Source: Streptococcus pneumoniae (GTDB lineage Bacteria > Bacillota > Bacilli > Lactobacillales > Streptococcaceae). Taken from it: a stretch of 64,000 nucleotides of DNA. The notes below the pieces were generated by a model, which saw only the letters and a list, made by a program, of their open reading frames with translations, ran no database searches and was not told the origin of the DNA. The DNA lies in NCBI RefSeq assembly GCF_001113365.1, contig NZ_CKYA01000002.1, forward strand, positions 62,001 to 126,000, in the 5' to 3' direction. Made by a program: the position numbers and the translations under genes. Each line of letters opens with the position of its first letter. The first letter of the stretch is position 1. Positions 9,171-18,697 of this stretch are shown one piece after another.

Positions 9171-10583
9171 ATGGAAAATTTACAGGTTAATGCCCTACCA
9201 AAAGAGTTTTTATTAGGAGCAGCCACCGCTGCTTACCAAGTAGAGGGTGCAACTAGGGTAGATGGCAAAGGAATAAATATGTGGGATGTTTATTTGCAAG
9301 AAAATAGTCCGTTCTTACCAGATCCAGCTAGTGATTTTTATTATCGTTACGAAGAGGATATAGCTTTGGCGGCAGAACATGGTTTGCAGGCTTTGCGTTT
9401 ATCTATTTCTTGGGTTCGTATATTTCCTGATATAGATGGGGATGCTAATATATTAGCTGTTCGTTATTACCATAGAGTCTTTCAGTCCTGCTTAAAACAT
9501 AATGTGATTCCGTTTGTTTCTTTACATCATTTTGATTCGCCTCAGAAAATGTTAGAAACAGGGGATTGGTTGAATAGAGGGAATATTGATCGTTTCATAC
9601 GATATGCTCGCTTTTGTTTTCAAGAATTTACAGAAATCAAGCATTGGTTTACAATCAATGAACTGATGTCTCTTGCTGCAGGTCAATATATAGGAGGTCA
9701 GTTTCCTCCAAATCACTATTTTCAATTATCTGAAGCAATTCAAGCGAATCATAATATGTTGTTGGCGCATGCTCTTGCAGTCCTCGAATTTCATCAATTA
9801 GGGATTGAGGGAAAGGTAGGTTGTATTCATGCTTTAAAACCAGGCTATCCTATTGATGGGCAAAAAGAAAATATTTTAGCAGCTAAACGGTATGATGTTT
9901 ATAATAATAAGTTTCTATTAGATGGAACTTTTTTGGGCTACTACAGTGATGACACGCTTTTCCACTTAAATCAAATATTGGAAGCTAATAATTCTAGCTT
10001 TATTATAGAAGATGGTGACTTAGAAATTATGAAAAGAGCTGCACCTCTTAATACGATGTTTGGGATGAATTATTATCGTTCAGAATTTATTCGTGAATAC
10101 AAAGGTGAAAATAGACAAGAATTTAATTCAACAGGAATAAAAGGACAGTCTTCTTTTAAATTAAATGCTCTAGGTGAATTTGTAAAAAAGCCTGGTATTC
10201 CGACAACAGATTGGGATTGGAATATTTATCCTCAAGGCTTATTTGATATGTTGCTTCGTATCAAAGAAGAATATCCTCAACATCCGGTCATTTATTTAAC
10301 GGAAAATGGTACAGCCCTTAAAGAGGTTAAGCCAGAGGGTGAGAATGATATTATTGATGACAGTAAGAGAATCCGTTATATTGAGCAACATTTACACAAA
10401 GTTTTAGAGGCTCGAGATAGGGGAGTCAATATTCAAGGCTATTTTATATGGTCTTTGCAAGATCAATTTTCTTGGGCGAATGGCTACAATAAGCGATATG
10501 GTCTTTTCTTTGTTGATTATGAGACACAGAAGAGATATATTAAGAAAAGTGCCCTTTGGGTAAAAGGGATAAAACGGAATTAA
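9171..10583 (+). CDS. lacG: GH1 6-phospho-beta-glycosidase, LacG-like
   Basis: This enzyme hydrolyses phosphorylated beta-glycosides released by the PTS, yielding a 6-phosphosugar. It has 470 residues, close to LacG (about 468), and follows LacG motifs along its length: FTINE with acid/base E164, YLTENG with nucleophile E378, and the phosphate-binding SWANGYNKRYG block (S434, K441, Y443). That last block is what separates phospho-glycosidases from ordinary GH1 enzymes. Preference for phosphogalactosides over phosphoglucosides is suggested by LacG similarity but cannot be decided from sequence alone. Confidence 0.92.
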   Translation: MENLQVNALPKEFLLGAATAAYQVEGATRVDGKGINMWDVYLQENSPFLPDPASDFYYRYEEDIALAAEHGLQALRLSISWVRIFPDIDGDANILAVRYYHRVFQSCLKHNVIPFVSLHHFDSPQKMLETGDWLNRGNIDRFIRYARFCFQEFTEIKHWFTINELMSLAAGQYIGGQFPPNHYFQLSEAIQANHNMLLAHALAVLEFHQLGIEGKVGCIHALKPGYPIDGQKENILAAKRYDVYNNKFLLDGTFLGYYSDDTLFHLNQILEANNSSFIIEDGDLEIMKRAAPLNTMFGMNYYRSEFIREYKGENRQEFNSTGIKGQSSFKLNALGEFVKKPGIPTTDWDWNIYPQGLFDMLLRIKEEYPQHPVIYLTENGTALKEVKPEGENDIIDDSKRIRYIEQHLHKVLEARDRGVNIQGYFIWSLQDQFSWANGYNKRYGLFFVDYETQKRYIKKSALWVKGIKRN

Positions 10584-10651
10584 GGTTAGCGATTTGAATG
10601 ATGTTTAATATGTTTTAAATATGAGGTTGAATTTTTTATAGGAGGAGTTTT

Positions 10652-12331
10652 ATGGATAAGCTAGTCGCTGCCATTGAAAAGCAACAAGGGAAATTTGAAA
10701 AAATTTCTACTAATAATTATATGATGGCTATTAAAGATGGATTCATTGCTACTATGCCTTTAATTATGTTTTCAAGCTTTTTGATGATTATTATTATGAT
10801 TCCTAAAAATTTCGGAGTAGAGTTACCGAGTCCAGCTATTGTCTGGATGAGGAAAGTGTATATGCTAACCATGGGAGTTTTGGGTGTTATTGTTTCAGGG
10901 ACAGTTGCAAAGTCATTGGCTGGAAATGTTAATAGAAAAATGCCTCCTGGAAAGGTAATAAATGATACTTCTGTAATGTTGGCAGCCATATGTAGTTATC
11001 TGGTATTAACTGTAACGCTTGTAGTTGATGAGAAGACGGGATCTACAAGTTTGTCGACAAACTATTTAGGATCTCAAGGATTGATAACTTCGTTTGTCAG
11101 TGCCTTTATTACTGTAAATGTTTACCGATTCTGTATTAAGCGAGACATTACTATTCATTTACCTAAGGAAGTTCCTGGAGCTATATCACAAGCTTTTAGA
11201 GATATTTTTCCTTTTTCTTTTGTTTTACTTATTAGTGGTTTGTTAGATATTGTATCTCGGTTTAGTTTAGATGTTCCTTTTGCCCAAGTATTTCAACAAC
11301 TATTGACCCCTATTTTTAAGGGTGCAGAATCATATCCTGTTATGATGTTGATTTGGTTTATGTGTGCTTTGCTTTGGTTTGTTGGAATTCATGGACCATC
11401 TATTGTCTTACCTGCTGTTACAGCTTTACAACTAAGCAATATGGAAGAGAATGCTCAACTCCTTGCAAATGGGCAGTTCCCTTATCATTCTTTAACACCT
11501 AATTTCGGGAATTATATCGCTGCTATCGGAGGAACGGGGGCTACCTTTGTTGTACCATTTATTTTGATTTTCTTTATGCGATCTAAACAATTAAAATCGG
11601 TAGGTAAAGCTACAATTACTCCTGTTTTATTTGCGGTAAATGAACCTCTTCTATTTGGTATGCCTGTTATTTTGAATCCCTATCTTTTTGTCCCTTTTTT
11701 GATGACTCCACCAGTGAATGTATTTCTAGGAAAGGTCTTTATTGATTTCTTTGGAATGAATGGATTTTATATCCAGTTACCTTGGGCCTTTCCTGGTCCC
11801 TTGGGATTGTTAATTGGAACGAATTTTCAACCTATCTCCTTTGTATTTTTATCTTTGATTTTAGTTGTCGACATATTGATTTATTTGCCATTCTGTAGAG
11901 CGTATGATAGACAGTTACTGATGAAAGAAGATGTTGCAAGCTCAAATGATATTATTTTAGAGGAGGATGCAAGTGAAATAATGCCTGGTGAGATAGATGT
12001 AATAAAAAGTAAGGAGTTGAAAGTACTGGTTCTTTGTGCAGGGTCTGGAACAAGTGCGCAATTAGCCAATGCAATTAACGAGGGCGCTCAATTAGCAGAA
12101 GTTAGAGTGATTGCGAATTCAGGAGCGTACGGAGCTCATTATGATATTATGGGTGTTTATGATTTAATTATTCTGGCCCCACAAGTTCGGAGTTATTATA
12201 GAGAGATGAAGGTGGATGCAGAAAGATTAGGTATTCAGATAGTTGCTACCAGAGGAATGGAATATATTCATTTAACAAAGAATCCAAGTAAGGCCTTACA
12301 ATTTGTATTGGAGCATTACCAAGTTATGTAG
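10652..12331 (+). CDS. lacE: PTS EIICB fusion, lactose/cellobiose type
   Basis: This 559-residue fusion has an N-terminal EIIC membrane domain (about 1-430), a short acidic linker and a C-terminal EIIB domain (about 455-559). The phosphorylated cysteine is C462 in VLVLCAGSGTSAQLAN. Domain order matches LacE. A GGAGGAG ribosome site precedes ATG 10652. It is the only EIIB in the operon, so it likely phosphorylates sugar bound by its own EIIC and perhaps also by the stand-alone EIIC at 5439. It is the last gene before a bidirectional terminator. Confidence 0.92.
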   Translation: MDKLVAAIEKQQGKFEKISTNNYMMAIKDGFIATMPLIMFSSFLMIIIMIPKNFGVELPSPAIVWMRKVYMLTMGVLGVIVSGTVAKSLAGNVNRKMPPGKVINDTSVMLAAICSYLVLTVTLVVDEKTGSTSLSTNYLGSQGLITSFVSAFITVNVYRFCIKRDITIHLPKEVPGAISQAFRDIFPFSFVLLISGLLDIVSRFSLDVPFAQVFQQLLTPIFKGAESYPVMMLIWFMCALLWFVGIHGPSIVLPAVTALQLSNMEENAQLLANGQFPYHSLTPNFGNYIAAIGGTGATFVVPFILIFFMRSKQLKSVGKATITPVLFAVNEPLLFGMPVILNPYLFVPFLMTPPVNVFLGKVFIDFFGMNGFYIQLPWAFPGPLGLLIGTNFQPISFVFLSLILVVDILIYLPFCRAYDRQLLMKEDVASSNDIILEEDASEIMPGEIDVIKSKELKVLVLCAGSGTSAQLANAINEGAQLAEVRVIANSGAYGAHYDIMGVYDLIILAPQVRSYYREMKVDAERLGIQIVATRGMEYIHLTKNPSKALQFVLEHYQVM

Positions 12332-12412
12332 TTAGTTTTTCCATCTTTTCTTTAAGTAAGGACTTTGCTTACAGACAGGCTTGGATTTAAAAACGTTCCC
12401 CCTTTTTAATAT

Positions 12413-12452
12413 AAAAATCCCTCTTTCACAATTGTAAAAAGAGGGATTTTGT
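12413..12452. terminator. Bidirectional terminator between lacE and trkH
   Basis: A 13-bp stem AAAATCCCTCTTT/AAAGAGGGATTTT (12414-12426 with 12438-12450) has A/T tracts on both sides and serves the converging EIICB and TrkH genes. Confidence 0.9.
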
Positions 12453-12455
12453 ATT

Positions 12456-13895
12456 TTATCTTTTAGACCAAGTTCTCTTCATAAAGAGAAGTAAGATAGG
12501 ATAAATCTCCAAGCGGCCTGCAATCATTGCAAAGGAGAGGAGAATTTTTGAGATAGGACTAAAGATTGAGAAGCTAGAAGTGGTTCCTAGAATAGGCCCG
12601 ATATTATTGAAACAGCTAAAGACAGCACTGGTAACGACTAGGAAATCATTGCTATCTAGGCTGACAATAAAGATAAGGGATAGCAAAATCATAGCATAGA
12701 TGACAAAGTACTTGAGAATTTTATGCTGGGTATCCTTATCAATCACCGTTTTATTCACATGGAGAGTCAAAACACGGTGGGGAGATAGAATGGACAAAAT
12801 TTGATTTTTGGCAATTTTTGAAAGGATGAGACCTCGAATAATCTTGAGTCCACCTGCAGTTGATCCAGCAGAGCCACCGATTATCATGAGGAAGAGGAGG
12901 ATAAACTGGGAGAAGAGAGGCCAGTTGGTAATATCTCCATATCCAAAACCAGTCGTTGTAATGATATTGGAAACCTGGAAGAAGGCCATTTCAAAGCTCT
13001 TTGAAAACCCTGGGTAGAGGTAGAGGGTGTTGAGGCTAATCAAGCCTGTAGAAACCAGTACAATGACTAAGTAAGCCCTAAGCTCTTCATCTCCAAAGAA
13101 GGCCTTGACGCGACGGAGCATGAGGTAGTAGTAGAGATTGAAATTTACCCCAAAAACCAGAACTCCTATACTAACCAGATAGGTAATCAGTGAGCTACCA
13201 TAGTGAGCAATTCCATCGTTATAGACGGTAAAACCTCCTGTACCCGCTGTTCCCATAGCGATGACAAAACTATCAAATAGGGGCATACCAGCTAGATAAT
13301 AGATGATGACAAAGAGGGAAAAGAGAGCTAGATAAAGGAGATAGAGAATCTGGGCAGTATTTTTGAGTTTGGATACAACCTTGCCAAAAACAGGGCCAGG
13401 AACCTCAGCCTTCATCACTTCTAGGTGGCTATTCTTGGCATTATCCATAATAGCAAGTGCAAAAACAAGCACTCCCATCCCTCCAATCAAGTGGGTAAAA
13501 CTTCGCCAGAAGAGGAGGGAACGGCTGAGAACCGAAATGTCGTTCAAGATACTTGCTCCAGTAGTTGTAAAGCCAGAACTGATTTCAAAAAAGGCATCTA
13601 TAACGCTAGGGATTTGTCCAGAAAAGACAAAGGGGAGACCACCAAAGAAAGACCAAAGGATCCAACAGAGGGCCACAATCAAGATTCCCTCCTTGGCATA
13701 AATCCGTTGATTTTTTGGTTTTTGTAAAATTCCTGAACCGCCTAGTAATACGAGAATCCCAATGGTCGAAAAGAGGGCTGTAAAGACTTGGCTCGATTCA
13801 CGGTAATAGACAGCGACAGACACAGGAACCAAGAGGAGAACAGCTTCAATCAAAAGTAATTTTGAAAGGAGGTAACGAATCATACTTTTATTCAT
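12456..13895 (-). CDS. trkH: Potassium uptake channel subunit, TrkH/KtrB family
   Basis: This 479-residue integral membrane protein is the pore-forming subunit of a Trk/Ktr potassium transporter. It carries the repeated pore-helix/filter signatures of the family, for example SGFTTTGAS and TGFGYGDIT, each with the conserved filter glycine. Its ATG lies 3 bases after the stop of the upstream trkA gene, so the two form a translationally coupled operon. Length and motifs are normal. Confidence 0.93.
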   Translation of the reverse strand: MNKSMIRYLLSKLLLIEAVLLLVPVSVAVYYRESSQVFTALFSTIGILVLLGGSGILQKPKNQRIYAKEGILIVALCWILWSFFGGLPFVFSGQIPSVIDAFFEISSGFTTTGASILNDISVLSRSLLFWRSFTHLIGGMGVLVFALAIMDNAKNSHLEVMKAEVPGPVFGKVVSKLKNTAQILYLLYLALFSLFVIIYYLAGMPLFDSFVIAMGTAGTGGFTVYNDGIAHYGSSLITYLVSIGVLVFGVNFNLYYYLMLRRVKAFFGDEELRAYLVIVLVSTGLISLNTLYLYPGFSKSFEMAFFQVSNIITTTGFGYGDITNWPLFSQFILLFLMIIGGSAGSTAGGLKIIRGLILSKIAKNQILSILSPHRVLTLHVNKTVIDKDTQHKILKYFVIYAMILLSLIFIVSLDSNDFLVVTSAVFSCFNNIGPILGTTSSFSIFSPISKILLSFAMIAGRLEIYPILLLFMKRTWSKR

Positions 13896-13898
13896 TTC

Positions 13899-15248
13899 TT
13901 ACCTCGCGATTAAGTCATAAATCTTGGTGATGTTTGGCAACAAGGTTGTTACTAGGAGCTTGTCTCCAACTTCCAACATATCCTCCCCAGTTGGGAAAAT
14001 AGTCTTGCCCTTTCGAATGATGGCTGCAATAAGAACCCCTTTTTTTAATTTCAGTTGAGAAAGAGGTTTGGCAGTCATTTTATTGGCTTCCTTGATATGG
14101 AATTGCAGGGTTTCGATTTGGCCATTGGCTAGATGGTGCATGGCTTGAAGGTCTGAATACTGGGCATTAACCCGACCACGAATAAAGTGCATAATCGTGT
14201 CTACAGCGATGCTTTTAGGGGTGATGATACTTGAAAAATCAGGCGCATTGATAATCTCGAGGAGACTGGTACGATTGACCTTGGTGATATTTTTTTGTAC
14301 ACCTACCCTGTCAAGGAACATAGAGGTAATCAGATTTTCCTCATCGACTCCTGTTAGAGTCGCAACGGCATCATAGTGTTGAGCACTTTCTTCTAGCAGG
14401 ATATCTTTTGCAGTACCATCTCCTTGGACGATATGAAGATTTGGAAATTTCTCGCTAAAGAAGCTGGCGATTTCAGGATTGATTTCAATAACCTTGGTAT
14501 CGATACGACTGTCTTTGAGGATACCTAGTAGATAATAGGCAATTCTACCTGCTCCAACGATGAGAAGGCTCTTCACAGCACGTGATTTAAAATAATTATG
14601 GAAGAGCATCATGTCAACACGGTTACCAGTGACAAAGATTCTATCTTTATCTTGTACAGTCATGTCACCACTTGGGATGATAATTTGATGATCCCTCTCT
14701 ATCGCACAGACAATGACATTGCCAAATTTTTTCCGAAAATCAGAAATGGGCATTTGGCAAAGACCGCTAGTGGACTTGACGACAAATTCCATGAGGCTAA
14801 CGCGTCCACCAGCAAAGCGTTCGACAGACAGGGCATTGGGGAAGTCAATGATGTTAGCGATAGCGCGGGCAGCCAGAAGCTCAGGGTTAACGATAAGAGA
14901 AAAACCGAGGATATTCTTTTCCTTGAAATAAGAGTTAGAATATTCAGGGTTCCGCACCCGAACGATGGTCTCTTTAGCTCCCATTTTTTTGGCTAGAACG
15001 GCTGCAATCATGTTTACTTCATCGTACTCAGTCAGGGCGATAAAGATATCACACTCCTGGACGCTGGCTTGCTCAAGAATGGCAAAATCGGCCCCGTTAC
15101 CAAGGATACCAATGATATCAAAGCGACTGACAATATGATTGAGAACAGCTTCGTCTTGCTCAATCAGCAAAACATCGTGCTTTTCTGCAACCAAGGAGCG
15201 ACAGAGGGCAAAACCAACTTTTCCCCCTCCGACAAGGATAATTTTCAT
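13899..15248 (-). CDS. trkA: Potassium uptake regulatory subunit TrkA, two RCK domains
   Basis: This 449-residue cytoplasmic ring protein gates the TrkH channel in response to nucleotides. It contains two tandem Rossmann/RCK modules, the first with GGGKVGFALC near residue 7 and the second with LIVGAGRIAYYLL near residue 228, each followed by a TrkA-C subdomain. Tandem modules distinguish TrkA from single-module KtrA. It is the first gene of the minus-strand trkA-trkH operon. Confidence 0.93.
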   Translation of the reverse strand: MKIILVGGGKVGFALCRSLVAEKHDVLLIEQDEAVLNHIVSRFDIIGILGNGADFAILEQASVQECDIFIALTEYDEVNMIAAVLAKKMGAKETIVRVRNPEYSNSYFKEKNILGFSLIVNPELLAARAIANIIDFPNALSVERFAGGRVSLMEFVVKSTSGLCQMPISDFRKKFGNVIVCAIERDHQIIIPSGDMTVQDKDRIFVTGNRVDMMLFHNYFKSRAVKSLLIVGAGRIAYYLLGILKDSRIDTKVIEINPEIASFFSEKFPNLHIVQGDGTAKDILLEESAQHYDAVATLTGVDEENLITSMFLDRVGVQKNITKVNRTSLLEIINAPDFSSIITPKSIAVDTIMHFIRGRVNAQYSDLQAMHHLANGQIETLQFHIKEANKMTAKPLSQLKLKKGVLIAAIIRKGKTIFPTGEDMLEVGDKLLVTTLLPNITKIYDLIAR

Positions 15249-15436
15249 AATAAAACCTACTTCTTCATGATGTAACTATCATACCTTTTTTCAAGAAAAA
15301 ATGCACCTACTAGCCAATAAGGGAGAACTTTTAGCGGAAATTTGCTATAAGGTAAAACTATACCCCAACCAATTGAAATAGCTATTAGCACCTTTCTCTG
15401 AAATATGGTATGATAAAGGATATACAAGGAGATAAA

Positions 15437-16285
15437 ATGAATAATAATTTACTGGTATTACAATCAGACTTTGGTCTGGTTGATGGTGCGGTATCGGCTA
15501 TGATTGGAGTGGCTTTAGAAGAGTCTCCAACCTTAAAAATTCATCACTTGACGCACGATATCACACCTTATAATATTTTTGAGGGGAGCTATCGTCTTTT
15601 TCAGACGGTGGATTACTGGCCTGAGGGAACGACTTTTGTATCGGTTGTCGATCCAGGTGTCGGCTCGAAACGTAAGAGTGTAGTTGCCAAGACTGCAAAA
15701 AATCAATACATTGTCACGCCAGATAATGGGACTCTTTCCTTTATCAAGAAACACGTTGGTATTGTAGCCATTCGTGAAATTTCTGAAGTGGCCAATAGAC
15801 GTCAAAATACAGAGCATTCTTATACCTTCCACGGTCGTGATGTCTATGCCTATACTGGTGCTAAACTGGCCAGTGGTCACATTACTTTTGAGGAAGTGGG
15901 GCCAGAGCTCAGTGTAGACCATATTGTAGAGCTTCCAGTCGTAGAGACCATCATTGAAGATCATCTGGTGAAGGGAGCTATTGATATTCTGGATGTGCGT
16001 TTCGGTTCGCTTTGGACCTCTATCACACGAGAAGAATTTTATAAGCTGGAACCAGAATTTGGTGATCGTTTTGAAGTGACTATCTATCATGCAGATATGC
16101 TGGTCTATCAAAATCAGGTTGTCTATGGAAAATCATTTGCGGATGTGAGAATTGGGCAGCCGATTCTTTACATCAACTCTCTCTATCGTTTAGGTCTGGC
16201 TATCAACCAAGGTTCCTTTGCCAAGGCCTATAATGTTGGTGTCGGTTCATCTTGGACCATTGAAATAAAGAAAATAGAATCATAA
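15437..16285 (+). CDS. SAM hydrolase / hydroxide adenosyltransferase family protein (DUF62)
   Basis: The family (DUF62, fluorinase-related) splits S-adenosylmethionine to adenosine and methionine using hydroxide. The N-terminal LQSDFGLVDG and VVDPGVGSKRK blocks and the central TPDNGTLSF and FHGRDVYAY motifs are the family hallmarks. The start is ATG 15437, nine codons inside the longest frame, because AAGGAGA sits just before it; this gives 282 residues, near the usual length. It precedes ykoE by 15 bases and appears to be the first gene of the ECF transporter operon, an association seen in other streptococci. Its benefit to vitamin uptake is unclear. Confidence 0.85.
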   Translation: MNNNLLVLQSDFGLVDGAVSAMIGVALEESPTLKIHHLTHDITPYNIFEGSYRLFQTVDYWPEGTTFVSVVDPGVGSKRKSVVAKTAKNQYIVTPDNGTLSFIKKHVGIVAIREISEVANRRQNTEHSYTFHGRDVYAYTGAKLASGHITFEEVGPELSVDHIVELPVVETIIEDHLVKGAIDILDVRFGSLWTSITREEFYKLEPEFGDRFEVTIYHADMLVYQNQVVYGKSFADVRIGQPILYINSLYRLGLAINQGSFAKAYNVGVGSSWTIEIKKIES

Positions 16286-16300
16286 AATAGGAGAATATAT

Positions 16301-16846
16301 ATGAAAAATCAATCAATTAAACAAGTTGTTGCTATCGGTGTTGGAGCTGCGCTCTTTGTTGTCATCGGGATGATCAGCATTCCGACACCTGTTCCAAATA
16401 CAAGTATCCAGCTTCAGTATGCGGTACAGAGTCTCTTGTCTATCATTTTTGGTCCTCTAGTGGGGCTACTTGTTGGTTTAATTGGGCATGCGGTGAAGGA
16501 CGCTATTGCTGGCTACGGTCTTTGGTGGACATGGATTATCGCTAGTGGACTCTTTGGTTTAGTTGTGGGGCTATTTAGAAAGTACGTTCGCGTGATCAAT
16601 GGTGTCTTTGACTGGAAAGATATTCTTATTTTTAATCTCATTCAACTACTTGCAAATGCCCTTGTTTGGGGTGTCTTGGCACCACTTGGAGATGTTGTGA
16701 TTTATCAAGAAGCTGCAGAAAAAGTATTTGCCCAAGGGATTGTTGCGGGAATTGCTAATGGTGTATCTGTAGCTATTGCAGGAACTCTTCTCTTGCTTGC
16801 TTATGCAGGAACTCAAACTCGTGCAGGAAGTTTGAAAAAGGACTAA
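16301..16846 (+). CDS. ykoE: ECF transporter substrate-binding subunit, YkoE family
   Basis: This 181-residue membrane S-component has five or six hydrophobic helices. YkoE proteins pair with YkoD and YkoC to import the thiamine precursor hydroxymethylpyrimidine. The N-terminal region IGMISIPTPVPNTSIQLQYAV matches the S-component loop pattern. A 168-base gap, without a terminator that I can see, separates it from ykoD. No TPP riboswitch (CTGAGA...ACCC) was found upstream, so thiamine specificity is inferred only from gene order. Confidence 0.82.
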   Translation: MKNQSIKQVVAIGVGAALFVVIGMISIPTPVPNTSIQLQYAVQSLLSIIFGPLVGLLVGLIGHAVKDAIAGYGLWWTWIIASGLFGLVVGLFRKYVRVINGVFDWKDILIFNLIQLLANALVWGVLAPLGDVVIYQEAAEKVFAQGIVAGIANGVSVAIAGTLLLLAYAGTQTRAGSLKKD

Positions 16847-17014
16847 AATGATGGGGAGGGCTGGGCAACCAGTCTTTTTCGATGTTTATAGATTAGTTAG
16901 GCAAGTAAGCTAGGATAGGAATCTTTTTGGCGCTAAGATTTTAAGAGAAGAGACTGCAAGAAGGGCTTGATTTATGATAAAATAGAAGTCTAAGAAGCGA
17001 ATGAAGAGAGTAAG

Positions 17015-18697
17015 ATGAAAGAAGCTATAATTGAGTGGAAGGATTTCTCTTTCCGGTATGAAACACAACAAGAACCGACCTTGCAAGGGGTGGACTTGAC
17101 CATTTACAAGGGAGAGAAAGTCTTAATTGTTGGCCCATCTGGGTCAGGTAAATCTACCTTGGGTCAGTGTTTGAATGGGATAATTCCCAATATTTACAAG
17201 GGCCAGATGTCTGGAGAATTTTTGATCAAGGGGCAAGCGGCCTTTGATATGAGCATCTACGATAAATCTCATCTGGTCAGTACAGTTTTGCAGGATACAG
17301 ATGGGCAGTTTATCGGCTTGTCCGTGGCAGAAGATTTGGCGTTTGCTCTGGAAAATGATGTGACAGATCTAGAAGAGATGAAAAGTCGTGTTCATAAATG
17401 GGCTAAAAAGCTGGACCTTCTTCCTTTACTGTCTCAGCGTCCTCAGGATTTGTCAGGTGGACAAAAGCAGCGGGTCAGTCTGGCTGGTGTCTTGATTGAT
17501 GAAAGTCCGATTCTCTTGTTTGATGAGCCGCTCGCCAATCTTGATCCCAAGTCAGGTCAGGATATTATCGAATTGATTGACCAGATTCATAAGGAAGAGG
17601 GGACGACGACTCTTATTATCGAGCACCGTTTGGAGGACGTTCTGCATCGTCCTGTGGATCGGCTTGTCTTGATAAACGATGGCCGTATCCTCTTTAATGG
17701 GAGCCCTGATCAGTTATTGGCGACTGATTTGTTGACCCAAAATGGAATTCGCGAACCCCTTTATCTAACCACTTTACGTCAATTGGGTGTGGAGTTGGGC
17801 AAGGAAGAGCCATTATCGAATTTGGACAACTTGTCTATCTCAAAAGGCCAGGTTCAGTTGCGGACGGAACTGGTAAAAGAAAGCCCAGAATTGCAGTCAC
17901 TCTTTAGACTAGAGGACGTGTCGTTTTCTTATGATGATAGACCGATTTTAAAGTCCCTACATTTGGATATTAAAAAAGGTGAAAAGATTGCCATTGTCGG
18001 GAAAAATGGAGCAGGAAAGTCAACTCTAGCCAAGGCCTTAAGTAGTTTTATTCAGACTGAAGGTCGCTATCTTTGGGAAGGGCAGGATATAAAAGGAGAT
18101 TCTGTTGCAGAGCGGGCGGAACGAGTAGGCTATGTGCTGCAAAATCCTAATCAAATGATTTCGACCAACATGATTTTTGATGAGGTGGCTCTGGGACTTC
18201 GTTTGCGAGGTGTGGACGAGCAGGAAATTGAAACGAGAGTCTATGAAACTTTGAAAATCTGTGGTCTCTATGAATTCCGTAATTGGCCTATTTCTGCCCT
18301 GTCATTTGGTCAGAAAAAACGTGTGACTATTGCATCGATTTTGGTCTTAGGGGCTGAAATTATCCTCTTAGATGAACCGACAGCTGGTCAAGACCAGAAG
18401 AACTATACTGAGATTATGGAATTTCTCGAAGAGTTGCATCAAAAAGGGCATACCATTGTCATGATTACCCATGATATGCAATTGATGCTGGATTATTCAG
18501 ATCGGGCTCTTGTCATGGTGGATGGGGAATTGATTGCCGATACTGATCCAGCTAGTCTCTTGAGCAATCCTGAGCTGTTAGTAAAAGCCAATCTAAAAGA
18601 AACTTCTATCTTCAACTTGGCAAAGAAACTCGACGTGGATCCACTTGCTTTAACGGCATTTTATAAAGAAAGGAGAGAAGGATGCCAGCTAAACTAA
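17015..18697 (+). CDS. ykoD: ECF transporter ATPase, duplicated (YkoD-like)
   Basis: This 560-residue protein contains two complete ABC ATPase domains. The first has Walker A GPSGSGKST and signature LSGGQ; the second has Walker A GKNGAGKST, and its signature is altered to LSFGQ. Both have LLDEP-type Walker B segments (LLFDEPLANLD, LLDEPTAGQD). Fused EcfA-A' proteins of this size power YkoE-type transporters. The 3' end overlaps ykoC by 16 bases. Confidence 0.92.
   Translation: MKEAIIEWKDFSFRYETQQEPTLQGVDLTIYKGEKVLIVGPSGSGKSTLGQCLNGIIPNIYKGQMSGEFLIKGQAAFDMSIYDKSHLVSTVLQDTDGQFIGLSVAEDLAFALENDVTDLEEMKSRVHKWAKKLDLLPLLSQRPQDLSGGQKQRVSLAGVLIDESPILLFDEPLANLDPKSGQDIIELIDQIHKEEGTTTLIIEHRLEDVLHRPVDRLVLINDGRILFNGSPDQLLATDLLTQNGIREPLYLTTLRQLGVELGKEEPLSNLDNLSISKGQVQLRTELVKESPELQSLFRLEDVSFSYDDRPILKSLHLDIKKGEKIAIVGKNGAGKSTLAKALSSFIQTEGRYLWEGQDIKGDSVAERAERVGYVLQNPNQMISTNMIFDEVALGLRLRGVDEQEIETRVYETLKICGLYEFRNWPISALSFGQKKRVTIASILVLGAEIILLDEPTAGQDQKNYTEIMEFLEELHQKGHTIVMITHDMQLMLDYSDRALVMVDGELIADTDPASLLSNPELLVKANLKETSIFNLAKKLDVDPLALTAFYKERREGCQLN

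Noticed and set aside
15533..16111. 192-codon frame opposite the SAM hydrolase gene
   Set aside because: It is a shadow of the plus-strand gene with no start signals of its own.
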